Position numbers and translations under genes: made by a program. Positions 7,180 through 17,242 of a stretch of 64,000 nucleotides of DNA are shown in pieces; the stretch's first letter is position 1, and the number at the start of each line of letters is the position of its first letter. The notes below the pieces were generated by a model, which saw nothing but the letters and a program-made list of their open reading frames with translations, did not search any database and was not told the origin of the DNA. The DNA is from Candidatus Methylospira mobilis (GTDB taxonomy: Bacteria; Pseudomonadota; Gammaproteobacteria; Methylococcales; Methylococcaceae): positions 4,279,389 through 4,343,388 of the forward strand of contig NZ_CP044205.1 of the NCBI RefSeq assembly GCF_009498235.1. The letters are read 5' to 3'.

Positions 7180-8558
7180 CGAAACAGGTGCCCGCAAACA
7201 TCCTGAATTTACCGTGCTACGCGATAACATCGCTTGAAGAAAACGAGCACGACTATCACATCAGCGCCGAGTCGATTAATTCGCCTACAGGTTGTTCGTA
7301 TTGCCAATCGACCAACCTGGTCGGCTTTGGCCGGCGCGAACAGTTAGTAAAGGATTTACCGATGCACGGACGGCGCGTAGGGCTATATATCAGCACGCGC
7401 CGCATGAAGTGCCGAGGTTGTAATAAAACATTCAGCGAGACGTTGCCGGAAGTAGACGCGCAACGTGCAATGACGCAACGTCTGGTGGTGTGGATAGGCA
7501 AGCAGGCGGTAAAACGCACCTTCGCCAGCATCGCGGAGGAAGTAGGTGTCGTCGAAGGAACTGTGCGCGCAATTTTCCGCGACTATGTGGCCGCGCTGGA
7601 AGATCAATTCCGGTTTGAGACACCTAAATGGATGGGCATCGACGAAATCCACCTGATCAAGCCGCGTTGCGTGATCTCCAATGTGCATAACAACACTATC
7701 GTCAACCTGCTGCCGAACCGGGACAAAAAAACGGTCATACATTACCTCTATCACTTGGACAATAAAGAAGAGGTGCAGTACGTGGCAATGGACATGTGGG
7801 CACCGTACCGCGATGCCGTGACCGAGGTTCTTCCCAGCGCGCAGATCATCATCGACAAGTTCCACGTTGTAAAGATGGCCAACGAGGCCTTGGAGAAGGT
7901 GCGTAAATCACTGCGCGAGCAGCTCACGCCGAAGCAACGCCGGGGGCTGATGCATGACCGCTTTGTATTGTTCAAACATCAGCGCGATCTCACCGATAAG
8001 GAGCATTTGCTGATGGATGGCTGGACGGCGAACTATCCCAACCTCGGGCGCGCCTATGCGCTGAAAGAGGAGTTTTATGGCATCTATGATGCGGATAGCC
8101 CTCAAGAAGCGACGCGGCGCTATGAAGCCTGGAAGCAGTCGATGACACAGGAAGATTCAGAGGCTTTTGCCGATCTGACACGCGCCTGGTCAAACTGGAA
8201 TTTGTGGATACTCGGTTACTTCGATCATCCGGTTACGAATGCTTATACCGAATCGCTGAACAGCCTGATACGCGTGATGAACCGACTGGGCAGGGGCTAT
8301 AGCTTTGAGGCCTTGCGCGCCAAGATTCTGTTTGCCGAAGGCGCGCATAAACACAAAAACAGCCGACCGAAGTTCGAGCGTAAAGCCCGAGAGACAAAGA
8401 CTGTTATACCTGATGATGCCTGCGGTTGTGGTCTACCCGACTTTGCAGTATCAGCGCCTAAACCGTATATTCCGAAAGAGTCATCAACACAACAGCCCCG
8501 GAACTATGGCGTTGACATATCAACACTCACGGCGCTGATCGAGGCCGGTGATATTTGA
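7155..8558 (+). CDS. tnpA: ISL3-family transposase
   Basis: Transposase of 456-467 residues. The N-terminal zinc finger (CSYC...CRGC spacing: GCSYCQSTNL and RMKCRGCNKTF) is followed by a helix-turn-helix region and the DDE domain. Likely catalytic residues are D in WMGIDEIHL, D in VAMDMWAPYRDAV, and E in NAYTESLNSLIRVMNR. DKFHVVKMANEAL is a further ISL3 signature. The start is TTG 7155 or, matching family starts better (NILNLP), GTG 7188. It ends 3 bases before the right inverted repeat. The frame is intact, so the element may be active. Confidence 0.93.
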   Translation: MQALNEQLAKQVPANILNLPCYAITSLEENEHDYHISAESINSPTGCSYCQSTNLVGFGRREQLVKDLPMHGRRVGLYISTRRMKCRGCNKTFSETLPEVDAQRAMTQRLVVWIGKQAVKRTFASIAEEVGVVEGTVRAIFRDYVAALEDQFRFETPKWMGIDEIHLIKPRCVISNVHNNTIVNLLPNRDKKTVIHYLYHLDNKEEVQYVAMDMWAPYRDAVTEVLPSAQIIIDKFHVVKMANEALEKVRKSLREQLTPKQRRGLMHDRFVLFKHQRDLTDKEHLLMDGWTANYPNLGRAYALKEEFYGIYDADSPQEATRRYEAWKQSMTQEDSEAFADLTRAWSNWNLWILGYFDHPVTNAYTESLNSLIRVMNRLGRGYSFEALRAKILFAEGAHKHKNSRPKFERKARETKTVIPDDACGCGLPDFAVSAPKPYIPKESSTQQPRNYGVDISTLTALIEAGDI

Positions 8559-8561
8559 GGG

Positions 8562-8588
8562 GCTATCAACCGCTAAATACGGATACCC
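8562..8588 (-). repeat. Right terminal inverted repeat of the ISL3 element
   Basis: Exact reverse complement of 5872-5898 over 27 bases, starting 3 bases after the transposase stop. Confidence 0.92.
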
Positions 8589-8735
8589 GTAAAAGGTAAC
8601 CCGACACACCTTGTTTCATGCAGGGTATCTGAACGGTTACTAAATAAGTGCCATTCCAAGCTGCCCCCTTGAATCGAATGGGCTTGTCTAACCATGTTGT
8701 GAAACCAGCTTTTACAGCGGTTCCCTGGCTATTCA

Positions 8736-11303
8736 TCAACCGGGAGGCATGAATATTTGCGTCGTCGAAGAACAGGTAACCTTGGCATTATTAATTGTTG
8801 AATTAGCTTTCACTATATTTGCTTGAGCTGATTCAATAATAGCATCACGCACTGCAACGGAACAGTCACCCTTTTCCGCTTTTACTGCAAATTCTTGCAT
8901 TAAAGTTTGATTCATCTCTATTACCGCGTTTGCTTGTTTTACCTGAATATTTCCATATTCCACGGCAGCGACCTCATCTTGCATGACGCTGATGCCTTTT
9001 TTAACTATTGATACCTCATCCTGCGAAAGACTAACGAGGCCAGTTTTAAAACCCACCTTGACTCGGTCCATTTTCATGTTTTTAATTTCAAATACGATGC
9101 CGAAGTTAAACTTAAAAACAAGAGCTAAACTTAATTCTTGCTTGGTTCCGATTATGAATTCGAGCTTTTGCAGATATGACGACTCAGTAAACAGTGCGCA
9201 GTCATTTTTTTCAACCGAAAATGCAGAGTTCATTCCATAAGTTTTCGTATTAACATTTCCCCAGTTAGTGGTCTTCTGCACTCCAACACTCGTTTTTATT
9301 GTTTTACCCTGCACGTACGAATACGAATCACCCAGCGTATTGCTGTAATTATTACCATAAACGTAGGAAGAGTTATGTCCCGCCAATACTTTATCGGCGG
9401 AACCCGCACTAACCGATATACTATCAGTTTCGGATGTATCATTTGGCGCCGGGTAAACCACATTTGGCGGTAAATAAGGCGGATTATCGTTATCAGATGG
9501 CGTGGTATACTCAGCGCCATCCGGCGCCACAACCTCAGGTTTAAGCGACTGATACATTTGCCGGCCAGGCGGTTGGACGCCAATGCGGTACGCACCTAAT
9601 TGCATCCCTTCCATCCGGTAGTTTAGCCGGTAAGCAGCCGCCTGCATCTGCCCGCCCGTTCCACTGCTGCCGTACGATGAATTGTCATCAGTAGAACGGG
9701 AACCCGTGTAAAAAGGCGATTTTTGACCAATATGTATCCAGCAATTGTCGCTGGATTTTAACAGCATATTTGTTTCATTTTTTTTGTCGCAGAAAGTCAA
9801 CTCTTGACCAGCAGCAGTTAGTATGCGCGAGTTGAACTGATTGTCTTTATTCACCACGTTATGGCTTATTGAGTTTTGCAATGCCATTAAAATCACAGGC
9901 CGATCCGGATCGCCATTGATAAATGACAGCAGCACCTCGGTACCCTTGTGCAACGGGAAATGCATACCGTGACCGCTGCCGGCATACTGCGAGGATTTTC
10001 GTATCCACGCCGAGCTTTTGTTCGCCCCCTTGTCTGTGACGGCGAACGGCATTTTTACCTTGTACTCGCCTTTTTCGTTCAATTCGGCGTACTCACCGCT
10101 ACCTTCGGCGTCGATAAACGCGGTCAGCGTGCCTTCGATTTTCGGCCATGGATGGCGGATTTCGGGGCGGAACTGCACATCCGAAAGTATCGCGCCGAAT
10201 TCCGCCCGGTAAAAGTCTTCGCCGACGCTCTTTCCAGGCTTGCGCACCGGGTCCGGCAAGCTCAGCCCTTCCAGCAGCATGCCCGCCTGCGAACCGCTGT
10301 GTTTCACCCATGTCAGTAGGTAACCGCGGTTAAAATTTTTGCGGGGGTGCTCTTTGACCTCCACGAAATGTCCGCAACGCAGGCCGGTTGCCGTACTGCT
10401 CCCGGTATACTGCCGGCTGCGGCAATGGATTGCTTCCGCGCGCAAACGCGCGATGTTGGCGGCATGCTCATTGTTTTTCAGGTTTTCGCCGTAGACAAAC
10501 ACCTCACCAATACCCCTGGCGTCTACATCCACTGTGGCCTTGATGTCCAGCGCGGCGCGTTCATGATTGTAATCCATGACCGTAAGCTGGCGCGGTAAAC
10601 AGCGGGTTTCACATTCCAGACTTTGCAGGCGCCGCCTGATTTGGCCAGAGGCGACTGAGCTGTCGGATGGTTGATAATGAAGCGGCAATGCTTCATCCAG
10701 GTGCGCCATGCGCGAGTTGCTGAAAACGATTTTTTCATGACCATCATTCTCTTCGTACCACCAGTAGTCGCCAAGGCGTTCGGCCCAACGCGCAATAAAA
10801 TCGAAGTAGCTCTCCTTAAACTGGCAAACATAGTCCACCCATGGTTCCAGCGGCTGCTGCAACAAGCGCGACTCGAAATCGTCCGGTATAAGTCCGGCGC
10901 GCTCGGCAATGAGCCGGAAAATCTCTGTGCGGTTTTTGTTGATATAAACTTCCGAAAGATGGTATGTCGTCAAGCGCCACATCTTGGGCACCAGCACCGC
11001 GCGGTAGAATGTCCACCCGGTTACCTGATACGCATAACTGAAGTCCTGCACCAGTCCGTGATAGCGGGCGGCTTTGCCTCCGTGCACGCCGTCGCTCAGT
11101 GTAAACAGAGCGGGGCTGCCGATGATCAGGGTCTCGTCAACGTCTCCGTTGTTCGCTACTGCCAGCAACAGCTCGAAACGGTAAAGCGTCGATAAAGCCT
11201 CTTCGCCTTCGAAACGAACTACTTCAAATTGAATGTGGTTGTCTCCTTCGCTGCCGAAGGTAAAACGCCGGTCCAAACCGCTGAGTTGATTTGAGTCTGA
11301 CAT
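8736..11303 (-). CDS. vgrG: Type VI secretion system tip protein VgrG with C-terminal extension
   Basis: Spike protein of the type VI secretion system, 855 residues. The N-terminal gp27-like part includes RRFTFGSEGDNHIQFEVVRF and the FRAERAG-type region (IFRLIAERAGL, about residue 145). The gp5/OB-fold part has GEYKVKMPF and the VgrG hallmark HFPLHKGTEVLLSFINGDPD (about residue 455), then RPVILMALQNS. After about residue 500 comes a long extension without a known effector domain. It has serine/glycine-rich stretches, a low-complexity region (SGTGGQMQAAAYRLNY) and a terminal segment with repeated hydrophobic heptads, ending IFMPPG. AAGGAAG precedes the ATG. No other T6SS structural gene is in the window, so this is an orphan vgrG island. 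Confidence 0.93.
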   Translation of the reverse strand: MSDSNQLSGLDRRFTFGSEGDNHIQFEVVRFEGEEALSTLYRFELLLAVANNGDVDETLIIGSPALFTLSDGVHGGKAARYHGLVQDFSYAYQVTGWTFYRAVLVPKMWRLTTYHLSEVYINKNRTEIFRLIAERAGLIPDDFESRLLQQPLEPWVDYVCQFKESYFDFIARWAERLGDYWWYEENDGHEKIVFSNSRMAHLDEALPLHYQPSDSSVASGQIRRRLQSLECETRCLPRQLTVMDYNHERAALDIKATVDVDARGIGEVFVYGENLKNNEHAANIARLRAEAIHCRSRQYTGSSTATGLRCGHFVEVKEHPRKNFNRGYLLTWVKHSGSQAGMLLEGLSLPDPVRKPGKSVGEDFYRAEFGAILSDVQFRPEIRHPWPKIEGTLTAFIDAEGSGEYAELNEKGEYKVKMPFAVTDKGANKSSAWIRKSSQYAGSGHGMHFPLHKGTEVLLSFINGDPDRPVILMALQNSISHNVVNKDNQFNSRILTAAGQELTFCDKKNETNMLLKSSDNCWIHIGQKSPFYTGSRSTDDNSSYGSSGTGGQMQAAAYRLNYRMEGMQLGAYRIGVQPPGRQMYQSLKPEVVAPDGAEYTTPSDNDNPPYLPPNVVYPAPNDTSETDSISVSAGSADKVLAGHNSSYVYGNNYSNTLGDSYSYVQGKTIKTSVGVQKTTNWGNVNTKTYGMNSAFSVEKNDCALFTESSYLQKLEFIIGTKQELSLALVFKFNFGIVFEIKNMKMDRVKVGFKTGLVSLSQDEVSIVKKGISVMQDEVAAVEYGNIQVKQANAVIEMNQTLMQEFAVKAEKGDCSVAVRDAIIESAQANIVKANSTINNAKVTCSSTTQIFMPPG

Positions 11304-11499
11304 TTCTAACTTCCTTTGATTGTGGAGTGAATGTGTGTCGTTTTCAGTTGTATTGTCGCGCGGTAATACTACTGAAATTTTATAGTTGTAACGATTTGCG
11401 AGTGAAATCCGTCCGGCTCGCTAGCCGTTACAACCCGATTCAGATATCGCGTATCATGACGGTGAACTTCATTGGCGTAAATAAAATAACACCATACTG

Positions 11500-12465
11500 T
11501 TACAACCCCTTTACCTGTTCATCAGCATGATACGACGAACGCACCAGCGGCGCGCTGGCGACGTTTCCGAAGCCGATCTCTCTGGCATATTCCGCCAACT
11601 CGGTGAACTCATCGGGTGTGACGTAGCGAGATACGGGGAGATGGTCGCGGCTCGGCTGCAGGTATTGCCCCAGGGTCAGCATTGCGCAGTGGTGCTGTCT
11701 CAGGTCCTGTAGCGTGGCGCGCACTTCTTCCAGGGTTTCGCCGAGTCCCAGCATCAAACCCGATTTGGTTGGGATACCGGGGTGCGCGAGGTGAAACTGC
11801 TCCAGCAATCCCAGCGAGGTGGCGTAATCGGCGCCGGGGCGGGCTTGCGGGTATAAGCGCGGCACGGTTTCCAGGTTGTGATTGAAGACGTCCGGCAGGT
11901 TCGTAGCCAGCGTTTCCAGTGCCAGCGGGATACGCCCGCGAAAATCGGGAACCAGGATTTCGATGCGCGTAGTCGGGCTGGTGCGGCGGATGGCGGCGAT
12001 GCAGGCGGCGAAATGGGCGCTGCCGCCGTCGCGGAGGTCGTCGCGGTTGACCGAGGTGATGACCACGTAACGCAGTTTCAATTCGGTTATGGCGGTCGCG
12101 AGCTGTTCCGGCTCCTGCGCGTCCAGCGCTTGCGGTTTGCCGTGCGCGACATCGCAGAACGGGCAGCGGCGCGTACACAGATCGCCCATGATCATGAATG
12201 TCGCCGTACCGCGACTGAAGCATTCGCCGAGGTTGGGGCAGGCCGCTTCTTCACAGACCGAGTGCAGTCCCTGCGCGCGCAGCACGCGTTTGACATGGAG
12301 CGTCGCGGCGTTGTCGCCGGCTTTCACGCGTATCCAGGCCGGTTTGCGCAGCAGGGTTTCGGGCTGTTCCACGCGCACCGGTATGCGCGAAAGCTTGTCG
12401 GCGTTGCGCTGATGCGTTTCCGGCGTATGGCGCGAGGGGGCGAGGAAAGGGCGAGGATCGTTCAT
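11500..12465 (-). CDS. lipA: Lipoyl synthase LipA
   Basis: Radical-SAM enzyme, 321 residues, that inserts two sulfurs into the octanoyl chain on E2/H-protein domains. The auxiliary 4Fe-4S cluster motif [12 protein letters not shown] lies near residues 71-82 and the radical-SAM CxxxCxxC is CTRRCPFC (about residues 97-104). Family landmarks include [28 protein letters not shown] and [10 protein letters not shown]. The C-terminal RSSYHADEQ carries the conserved RSSYxA serine ligand. It starts 4 bases after the lipB stop and is co-transcribed with it, completing protein lipoylation from octanoyl-ACP. Confidence 0.97.
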   Translation of the reverse strand: MNDPRPFLAPSRHTPETHQRNADKLSRIPVRVEQPETLLRKPAWIRVKAGDNAATLHVKRVLRAQGLHSVCEEAACPNLGECFSRGTATFMIMGDLCTRRCPFCDVAHGKPQALDAQEPEQLATAITELKLRYVVITSVNRDDLRDGGSAHFAACIAAIRRTSPTTRIEILVPDFRGRIPLALETLATNLPDVFNHNLETVPRLYPQARPGADYATSLGLLEQFHLAHPGIPTKSGLMLGLGETLEEVRATLQDLRQHHCAMLTLGQYLQPSRDHLPVSRYVTPDEFTELAEYAREIGFGNVASAPLVRSSYHADEQVKGL

Positions 12466-12469
12466 GGGT

Positions 12470-13093
12470 TTATGCTATGAATTCCTGGTAGCCGAAAGCC
12501 TGTTGAATGTAGCCGATCATCGGCACGGCGGCTTCGAGCGGGTTGATGTCCACGCCCAGCGCGCACAGGCTGGTGACTTGCAGGCCTGCGTATCCGCAGG
12601 GGTTGATGCGGGCGAAAGGGGCCAGGTCGGGGTTCACGTTCAGGCTGAGACCATGATAGCAGCAGCCTTGTTTCACGCGCAGGCCCAGCGCGGCGATTTT
12701 TTGCCCGTCGACATAGACGCCGGGCGCATCCGCCCGCGCTTGCGCCGGTATTCCGTATTGGGCGAGCGTCGCAATGACTGCGTTTTCCAGTCCGCTGACC
12801 AGACGGCGGACGCCGATATCGAGACGGCGCAGATCGAACAGGGTGTAGGCGATCAGTTGGCCCATGCCATGATAGGTTACCTGCCCGCCGCGATCGCTTT
12901 GCATGACAGGAATATTGCCGCTGTCCAGTATATGTTCGGGCTTGCCGTTACGGCCCAGGGTGTAAACGCTCGGGTGCTCCAGCAACCAGAGTTCATCGAT
13001 GGTAGACGGCGTGCGCTGTTCTGTGAAAGCGCTCATCGCGCGCCAGGTTTCGCTGTAATCGCAGGTTCCCAACTTCTTCAGGCGCAATTGCAT
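12470..13093 (-). CDS. lipB: Octanoyltransferase LipB
   Basis: Lipoyl(octanoyl) transferase, 207 residues, moving octanoate from ACP to lipoyl domains. It has the signature [16 protein letters not shown] (usually THYHGPGQ; the proline is methionine here), the catalytic lysine in GQKIAALGL and the catalytic cysteine in INPCGYAG. An open frame extends upstream to 13339 but codes arginine/histidine-rich sequence antisense-like to mgtE; family alignment places the start at [12 protein letters not shown] 13093, two bases after the mgtE stop. It is followed immediately by lipA. Confidence 0.95.
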   Translation of the reverse strand: MQLRLKKLGTCDYSETWRAMSAFTEQRTPSTIDELWLLEHPSVYTLGRNGKPEHILDSGNIPVMQSDRGGQVTYHGMGQLIAYTLFDLRRLDIGVRRLVSGLENAVIATLAQYGIPAQARADAPGVYVDGQKIAALGLRVKQGCCYHGLSLNVNPDLAPFARINPCGYAGLQVTSLCALGVDINPLEAAVPMIGYIQQAFGYQEFIA

Positions 13094-13095
13094 GA

Positions 13096-14547
13096 TTACA
13101 TCAGGAACCAGGTGGCGAGCGCCAGGAAAATGAAAAACCCCATGCTGTCGGTGATGGCGGTGAGCAGTACGCTGGTGCCGATGGCCGGGTCGAGATTGAG
13201 GTGGTTGCGGATCAGCGGTATGCTCAGCCCCATCAGCGCGGCGACCATCAGGTTGCAGAACATCGCCGCCGCCATGACCATGCCCAGTTCTTTGTCCTGG
13301 TAAATCCCAAAGGCGACCGCGCCGACCAGTGAGCCCCACAACAGGCCGTTGAAAGCGGCGACGCCCAGTTCTTTAAGTATCAGTTTGCGGATATTGCTGG
13401 GCGTGATCAGATCGAGCGCGAGCGAGCGGATAATCAGCGTGCTGGTCTGCGTGCCGGTATTGCCGCCGATGCCGGCGACGATAGGCATCAGCGACGCCAG
13501 CGCGACGATGTGTTCTATGGTGCCTTCGAACAGACCGATCACGCGTGTGCTGACGAAGGCGGTAATCAGGTTGATGCCGAGCCAGAACGAGCGGTTCCTG
13601 AGGCTTTTCCAGACGCTGGAAAACAGGTCTTCTTCTTCGAGCAGGCCGGCTTGATTCAGCATTTCATCGCTGGATTGCTGCCTGATGTGATCGAGTATGG
13701 CGTCGACTTTTACGCGCCCTTGCAGCCTGCCCTGTTCGTCGACAACGGGCGCGGTTAAAAGGTCGTAGCGCTCGAAGGCTCGCGCCGCGTCCGATGCGTC
13801 GTCCGCCAAATGAAAGCTGATTACGTCGCGCGACATGATTTCGGACACGAGCAGGTCGGGCTGATTGACCAGCAGACGCTTTAACGAGAGCGCTCCCTGG
13901 AGTATGTTTTGATGGTCGACGACGAACAGCTTGTCGGTATGTTCCGGCAGATTGCCGCGTCTTCTGAGATAGCGCAGCACGACACCCAGGGTGATGTCGT
14001 CCCGGATGGTCACCATGTTGAAATCCATCAGCGCGGCGACGGAGTTTTCTTCATGGGATAGCAGCGATTCCAGGCGCGCGCGGCTCTGGTCGTTCAGCGA
14101 TTCCAGCAGTTCGTGCATGACCTCTTCCGGAAGGTCATGCGCCAGATAAGCGATTTCGTCGGTTTCGAGCTGCTCGGTGGCGGAGAGCAGTTCGTCCGTG
14201 TCCATGTCCGAGATCAGCGTTTCCCTGACCGCGTCGGATACGTCGAGCAGCACTTGCCCGTCCGCTTCCGATTTAACCATATTCCATACGGCTAAACGTT
14301 TTTCGAGCGGAAGCGCCTCCAGTATGTAGGCAATGTCGGCTGCATGCAGTTGATCGAGCTTGGCTTTGAGCGCGGCCCGATGACGTTGCAGCAGCAGGGA
14401 CTCGATAAGCGGCGAATTGCGCGGTTTTTCCTGCTGACGCACTACCGTTTCTTCGAGTTTTTGCTTTTCGAGCAGCGCGACAACGTCGGCAAGATGCTGC
14501 TTGAGTATGTCTTCTGTCGGGGTATGGTGCGAATTTGCCATGATCAC
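13096..14547 (-). CDS. mgtE: MgtE-family magnesium transporter
   Basis: Inner-membrane Mg2+ channel/transporter, about 483 residues. The N-terminal MgtE_N helical domain (residues 1-150) is followed by two CBS domains ([19 protein letters not shown] lies between the CBS pair) that sense Mg2+. The C-terminal five-helix membrane domain includes the conserved [22 protein letters not shown] region forming the pore. The start is ATG 14547 or 14541. It is inserted between the DUF493 gene and lipB, which are adjacent in many proteobacteria. It is probably co-transcribed with lipB, given the two-base spacing. Confidence 0.96.
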   Translation of the reverse strand: MIMANSHHTPTEDILKQHLADVVALLEKQKLEETVVRQQEKPRNSPLIESLLLQRHRAALKAKLDQLHAADIAYILEALPLEKRLAVWNMVKSEADGQVLLDVSDAVRETLISDMDTDELLSATEQLETDEIAYLAHDLPEEVMHELLESLNDQSRARLESLLSHEENSVAALMDFNMVTIRDDITLGVVLRYLRRRGNLPEHTDKLFVVDHQNILQGALSLKRLLVNQPDLLVSEIMSRDVISFHLADDASDAARAFERYDLLTAPVVDEQGRLQGRVKVDAILDHIRQQSSDEMLNQAGLLEEEDLFSSVWKSLRNRSFWLGINLITAFVSTRVIGLFEGTIEHIVALASLMPIVAGIGGNTGTQTSTLIIRSLALDLITPSNIRKLILKELGVAAFNGLLWGSLVGAVAFGIYQDKELGMVMAAAMFCNLMVAALMGLSIPLIRNHLNLDPAIGTSVLLTAITDSMGFFIFLALATWFLM

Positions 14548-14771
14548 TATTGCCGGAAAAGCGCTGATTGTGCGGTTTTACTCATAAGTTTGTTTGTCGA
14601 GCTGTTGATTCATCAACAGGCGACACGCTGATTTTGAATAAATCAGGGCTTTCATCGCTCCGGACCCGGTAAAAACCAAAGCTGTCGGCTCGCGCGGTCT
14701 ATTTCCCGGTTATGAGAAAAAGCGGAGCAAAACCTTGGCTTTAAAGACCTCGATGGTCCCTGCATTCTGAC

Positions 14772-15041
14772 TTATAACGACATGATCACTGCCTCGCTGG
14801 CTGTCAGGTCGGTATAGATGGCGTCCAGTTGCGCCTGGCTCTGCGCCCTGACCGTAACGGTAATGGCCGCATAGCGATTGCCTTTGCTGGCGCGTATCGC
14901 CACAGCGTTTTCCCCCAGGTCGGGCGCATGGCGGCGGACTATGGCGACGACGATCTGATCCAGCTCGTCGCTGTAATGTCCGAACGCCTTGATCGGGAAG
15001 TCGCAGGGGAATTCCAGTAATGAGGCGCGCTGGTTCGTCAT
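14772..15041 (-). CDS. DUF493 (YbeD-like) family protein
   Basis: Small ACT-like regulatory-fold protein of 89 residues matching YbeD: LLEFPCDFPIKAFGHY, then RASKGNRYAAITVTVRAQS and LDAIYTDLTAS. It is commonly found beside lipB, and a role in lipoylation or fatty-acid regulation is suspected for the family but not established. ATG 15041 overlaps the upstream transaminase stop by 4 bases (ATGA), so the two are translationally coupled. The 224-base gap 14548-14771 to mgtE holds nothing I can name. Confidence 0.9.
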   Translation of the reverse strand: MTNQRASLLEFPCDFPIKAFGHYSDELDQIVVAIVRRHAPDLGENAVAIRASKGNRYAAITVTVRAQSQAQLDAIYTDLTASEAVIMSL

Positions 15042-15895
15042 GCCGGATTATTTCGTAATAGCGCTTTATGATGTTGATAAAGCTCATTCATTCTGTCCCA
15101 AACAGCGCCGGGCCTGCCGTTGCCTACAGGCTGACCGTCCAGTTGCACTATAGGCAGTATTTCTCGCATCGCACTGGTTACCCAGACCTCTTCGGCCTGA
15201 TGCAGTTCCTCGTTGCGAATGTCGCGCTCTTCGAGCGGCAGGGCGTTTTCTCGCGCGATTTCCACTACCAGATCGCGGGTGATGCCCGGCAGGATATCGT
15301 TGGTTTTCGGCGGCGTGATAATCGTGCCGTTCAACACCACGAACAGGTTGCTGGCAGCGCCTTCTATGGCGTAACCGTCCTTGATCAGTATGGCTTCGGC
15401 GCAGCCTTCGTCGACGGCCATCTGCCGCAATAAGATATTCGCCAGCAGGGTGATGGCTTTGATATGGCACCATTTCCAGCGTATGTCGTCCACGCTAAAG
15501 GCGCTGACCCCGGATGCGGGAATGGGGGCGATGGGAGTGCACATCGCGAAAACCGTGGGCGCTACCGGCGTCTTCGGAAAAGCGTGATCGCGTTTGGGAG
15601 CGACGCCGCGGGTAACCTGCAGGTAGACCGATTGATCCTCGGTGCCGACGATCAGTTTATCCAAAATGGATTTCCAGTCATCCCAGGCGAGAGGCGGCTG
15701 CATGCGGATGCCCGACAGACTGTTTTCCAGCCGGGTAAGATGTTCTTCCAGACGTAACGGGCGTCCGCCGTAAACCGGAATCACTTCATAGACACCGTCC
15801 CCGAACAGAAAGCCACGGTCCAGCACCGATACTTTGGCCTGATGCAGCGGAAGATACTCGCCGTTGAGGTACACAATTTGATTGTTGTCGGACAT
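15038..15895 (-). CDS. dat: D-amino-acid transaminase (class IV aminotransferase)
   Basis: PLP-dependent fold-type IV aminotransferase, 285 residues. Motifs: VSVLDRGFLFGDGVYEVIPV (residues 23-42), catalytic lysine in WCHIKAITLLANIL (near residue 147), and EGAASNLFVV for phosphate binding. The VYEVIPVYGG version and the neighbouring D-Ala carboxypeptidase and DUF493 genes favour D-alanine/D-amino-acid transaminase over branched-chain or ADC lyase. It converts D-alanine and 2-oxoglutarate to pyruvate and D-glutamate. It begins 10 bases after the dacA-like stop in one leftward operon. Confidence 0.9.
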   Translation of the reverse strand: MSDNNQIVYLNGEYLPLHQAKVSVLDRGFLFGDGVYEVIPVYGGRPLRLEEHLTRLENSLSGIRMQPPLAWDDWKSILDKLIVGTEDQSVYLQVTRGVAPKRDHAFPKTPVAPTVFAMCTPIAPIPASGVSAFSVDDIRWKWCHIKAITLLANILLRQMAVDEGCAEAILIKDGYAIEGAASNLFVVLNGTIITPPKTNDILPGITRDLVVEIARENALPLEERDIRNEELHQAEEVWVTSAMREILPIVQLDGQPVGNGRPGAVWDRMNELYQHHKALLRNNPA

Positions 15896-15905
15896 GATGC
15901 TGCCG

Positions 15906-17048
15906 CTATTTGAAGATGAGTCGCACAGAGTCGAACGTGCGTCTGAAAAAGCCGCCCTTCGCCACGGTTTTCATAGCCACCAGATCGGCCTGACCTGCCG
16001 TCTGATCATTGAAGGTGACTTTGACGCTGCCCAGTTTGTCGCCCTGATTTACCGGCGCGGTTACCATATTATTGACTTCCATGCCTGCCTTGAGCTTTTG
16101 GTACTGGCCTCGCGGAAAAGTGGTGTAGAAATCACGCGCCAAAGCCAGTTCCACGCTGCTGCTGTCGCCTTTCCATACGCGCGCTTCCGCCAGCTTTTCA
16201 TTGCCCTTGTACAGCAATCGGGTTTCATAAAAGCGGAAACCGTAATTGAGTAAAGCCTCATTGGCGTTTGCCCGGTCGCTATCGCTCCTGGTACCCAGGA
16301 CCACGGAAATCAATCGCATATTGTCGCGCAAGGCGGAAGTCACCAGGCAGTAGCCTGCGCCGTCGGTATGGCCGGTTTTGACGCCGTCCACCGTCGGATC
16401 GCGCCACAGCAGCCGGTTGCGGTTGGTCTGCTTGATGCCGTTGAATAAGAATTCCTTGATCGAGTGCCACTTGTAGTATTCGGGAAACTCCTCAATCAGC
16501 GCACGGGTCAGTATCGACAGATCGCGCGCGGTGGTGTAGTGGTCCGGCGCAGGCAGCCCCATGCTGTTTTTGTAATGGGTGTTGACCATGCCCAGACGCT
16601 CGGCGTTCTGATTCATCATTTGCACAAACACCGACTCGTCGCCCGCGACGTGCTCGGCCAGCGCGACGCTGGCGTCGTTGCCGGATTGTACGATCATGCC
16701 TTTGAGCAGGTTTTCGACCGAAATTCGCGCGCCGACTTCGGCAAACATCCGTGAACCTTCGGTATGCCAGGCTTTTGCGCTGACGGTTACCATGTCGTCC
16801 AGCTTCAGGTTGTCTTTGCCCAGCTCACGGAAAACCACATAAGCGGTCATGATTTTGGTGAGACTGGCGGGTTCCAGCCGCTGGTCGGCGTTATGTTCGA
16901 CCAATGCCCGTCCGCTATTGTAGTCAACCAGGATGTGTGCGGCATCTCCCAGTTCGGGCGGCCCCGGTATTGGCGTCTGGTCTGCGGCCAGTCCGGTGTT
17001 CAGGAATGCGGATAGAACAAGAAACAATAAAGGGGCAAATAAGCGCAT
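15906..17048 (-). CDS. dacA: D-alanyl-D-alanine carboxypeptidase (PBP5/6 type)
   Basis: Periplasmic low-molecular-mass penicillin-binding protein, 380 residues. A signal peptide (MRLFAPLLFLVLSAFLNTGLA) is followed by the SxxK motif SLTK (about residue 63), SxN as SGN (in VQSGNDASVAL, about residue 122) and KTG in VDGVKTGHTDGAG (about residue 222). The PBP5_C beta-domain and a C-terminal amphipathic membrane anchor (GFFRRTFDSVRLIFK) follow. It trims the terminal D-Ala of peptidoglycan pentapeptides. It heads the dacA-dat-DUF493 group, a conserved proteobacterial cluster. Confidence 0.95.
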   Translation of the reverse strand: MRLFAPLLFLVLSAFLNTGLAADQTPIPGPPELGDAAHILVDYNSGRALVEHNADQRLEPASLTKIMTAYVVFRELGKDNLKLDDMVTVSAKAWHTEGSRMFAEVGARISVENLLKGMIVQSGNDASVALAEHVAGDESVFVQMMNQNAERLGMVNTHYKNSMGLPAPDHYTTARDLSILTRALIEEFPEYYKWHSIKEFLFNGIKQTNRNRLLWRDPTVDGVKTGHTDGAGYCLVTSALRDNMRLISVVLGTRSDSDRANANEALLNYGFRFYETRLLYKGNEKLAEARVWKGDSSSVELALARDFYTTFPRGQYQKLKAGMEVNNMVTAPVNQGDKLGSVKVTFNDQTAGQADLVAMKTVAKGGFFRRTFDSVRLIFK

Positions 17049-17242
17049 TTGACGGAGTCCCTCTCAGCATGAGCGATATGTGCCTCATTGTAGCACGCAG
17101 GCGCAATAATGCCCGCGTGTATGTCGGCGCATGACTATGCAATTTTGACGAGGACGGTCATGACGGCGTATTGGGTTATCGGACACCGGGCAGCAACCGG
17201 GACAGATGCTCCTGGCCAGGCCGGCATGCAAAGCGGAAGCGG

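Larger units (their letters stand above)
5872..8588 (+). mobile_element. ISL3-family insertion sequence with toxin-antitoxin passenger genes
   Basis: A 2.7-kb element bounded by perfect 27-bp inverted repeats (5872-5898 and 8562-8588). It holds mntA, hepT, two small unknown genes and an ISL3-type transposase, all rightward with overlapping starts. ISL3 elements normally make 8-bp target duplications; the flanking 8-mers (CCCAAGGG and GTAAAAGG) do not match, so the duplication is lost or recombination has occurred. The passenger genes precede the transposase and probably share its promoter at 5947-5975. Confidence 0.85.

Noticed and set aside
5864..8596. Eight-base target duplication around the ISL3 element
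   Set aside because: The flanking 8-mers CCCAAGGG and GTAAAAGG do not match.
11385..11434. Inverted repeat GTTGTAACG...CGTTACAAC between vgrG and lipA
   Set aside because: Arms of 9 bp with a 32-base spacer and no link to a known promoter or regulator; too weak to call.
13094..13339. N-terminal extension of the LipB frame
   Set aside because: Composition is histidine/arginine-rich and it overlaps mgtE antisense-like in another frame; LipB family members start at the ATG at 13093.
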